From Trichosphaerium sp. ATCC 40318 (lineage: Eukaryota; Discosea; Flabellinia; Trichosidae): a stretch of DNA of 64,000 nt. The translations under genes were made by a program, and so were the position numbers. Each line of letters starts with the position of its first letter. Position 1 is the first letter of the stretch. This document shows positions 63,749 through 64,000 of this stretch, in pieces. Location: contig JALMLS010000009.1 of assembly GCA_038496445.1 (NCBI GenBank), positions 186,001-250,000 on the forward strand. Direction: 5' to 3'. The notes under the pieces are model-generated. The model did not search any database and was not told where the DNA came from. It worked only from the letters and a program-made list of their open reading frames with translations.

Positions 63749-64000
63749 ATGACCATGAGATCAACTGTTTTTATTTCGTGTATACTGCTTGCGATTATAT
63801 GTGTAACACGTGCACAGCAAATAACAAAAGACACAGAGTGGGAGCTAAATGTTGACAACAATGGTGGTTCCTTACGTGCTACAAGCATGAAGCGTTTTTT
63901 CAATGGACTATGGTACTCTTCTCTTGAAGTAAACGCAGACAAGTCAAGTGGAAACTTGAACTACATGTCCGGAGGTACAAGCCATTTCTTTCACTCAGAG
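63749..64000 (+). CDS. Secreted protein, N-terminal part only
   Basis: ATG 63749 (a second ATG lies two codons on) gives a signal peptide (STVFISCILLAIICVTRA) followed by QQITKDTEWELNVDNNGG and MKRFFNGLWYSSLEV. A GTACAA donor follows GG at about 63976, after which the window ends. Family not recognised from this fragment. Confidence 0.6.
   Translation, partial: MTMRSTVFISCILLAIICVTRAQQITKDTEWELNVDNNGGSLRATSMKRFFNGLWYSSLEVNADKSSGNLNYMSGGTSHFFHSE

Overview
This is nuclear DNA of an intron-rich eukaryote, most likely unicellular. Nearly every gene is broken by short introns (mostly about 30-100 bp) that begin GT (very often GTACGT or GTAAGT) and end AG. Intergenic gaps are short, non-coding DNA is AT-rich, and genes lie on both strands. 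The gene set (RUVBL1, TM9SF nonaspanin, GPAA1, an ARF GTPase, a candidate eS30, SDR, acyl-CoA synthetase, pepsin-type protease, polypeptide GalNAc-transferase, F-box and BTB proteins) is eukaryotic. I cannot fix the lineage; the GalNAc-transferase and Reeler domain would suit a protist near animals, but that is a guess.

Layout. 0-9.5 kb: RUVBL1, an 18-exon SdrD/Cna-B-like surface receptor, and a minus-strand gene joining a dsRNA-binding domain to an FKBP prolyl isomerase and a TPR tail. 9.7-18.5 kb: a membrane-anchored PhoPQ-activated (PqaA-type) protein, a TM9SF protein, and divergently GPAA1, whose last intron is unusually long and holds an antisense ORF. 18.7-28.5 kb: a small unknown protein, a KCTD-like BTB gene, a Cys-rich membrane gene of uncertain structure, fold-back repeats, an acyl-CoA synthetase with a mitochondrial-type leader, and an SDR. 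28.7-37.2 kb: two tandem beta-helix-like type I membrane paralogues with a near-identical patch, then a PA-domain multi-TM receptor and an inverted partial copy of it. 38.7-46.1 kb: a same-strand run of four secreted, mostly carbohydrate-related proteins (DUF2961, Sde182/DUF1593, LPMO-like with CBM6, Reeler). 47-57.4 kb: ARF GTPase, two F-box genes, DUF427 protein, HHE (hemerythrin-like) protein and a tandem-CH/double-BTB protein. 58-64 kb: a small basic protein, candidate eS30, GalNAc-transferase, aspartic protease and the start of a secreted protein.

The most striking object is at 50,544-50,673 (minus strand). The T-arm and acceptor 3' strand of a tRNA come first, followed 6 nt later by the acceptor 5' strand and D-arm. 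The two halves rebuild a clean cloverleaf with anticodon UCG (Arg). Leader and trailer carry a perfect 8-bp complement, and a T5 run follows. This is the signature of a circularly permuted tRNA gene, which ordinary tRNA finders miss.

All gene models were spliced by eye from sequence and family knowledge. Spans are from inferred start to stop codon and include introns. Exact first exons are uncertain where stated.
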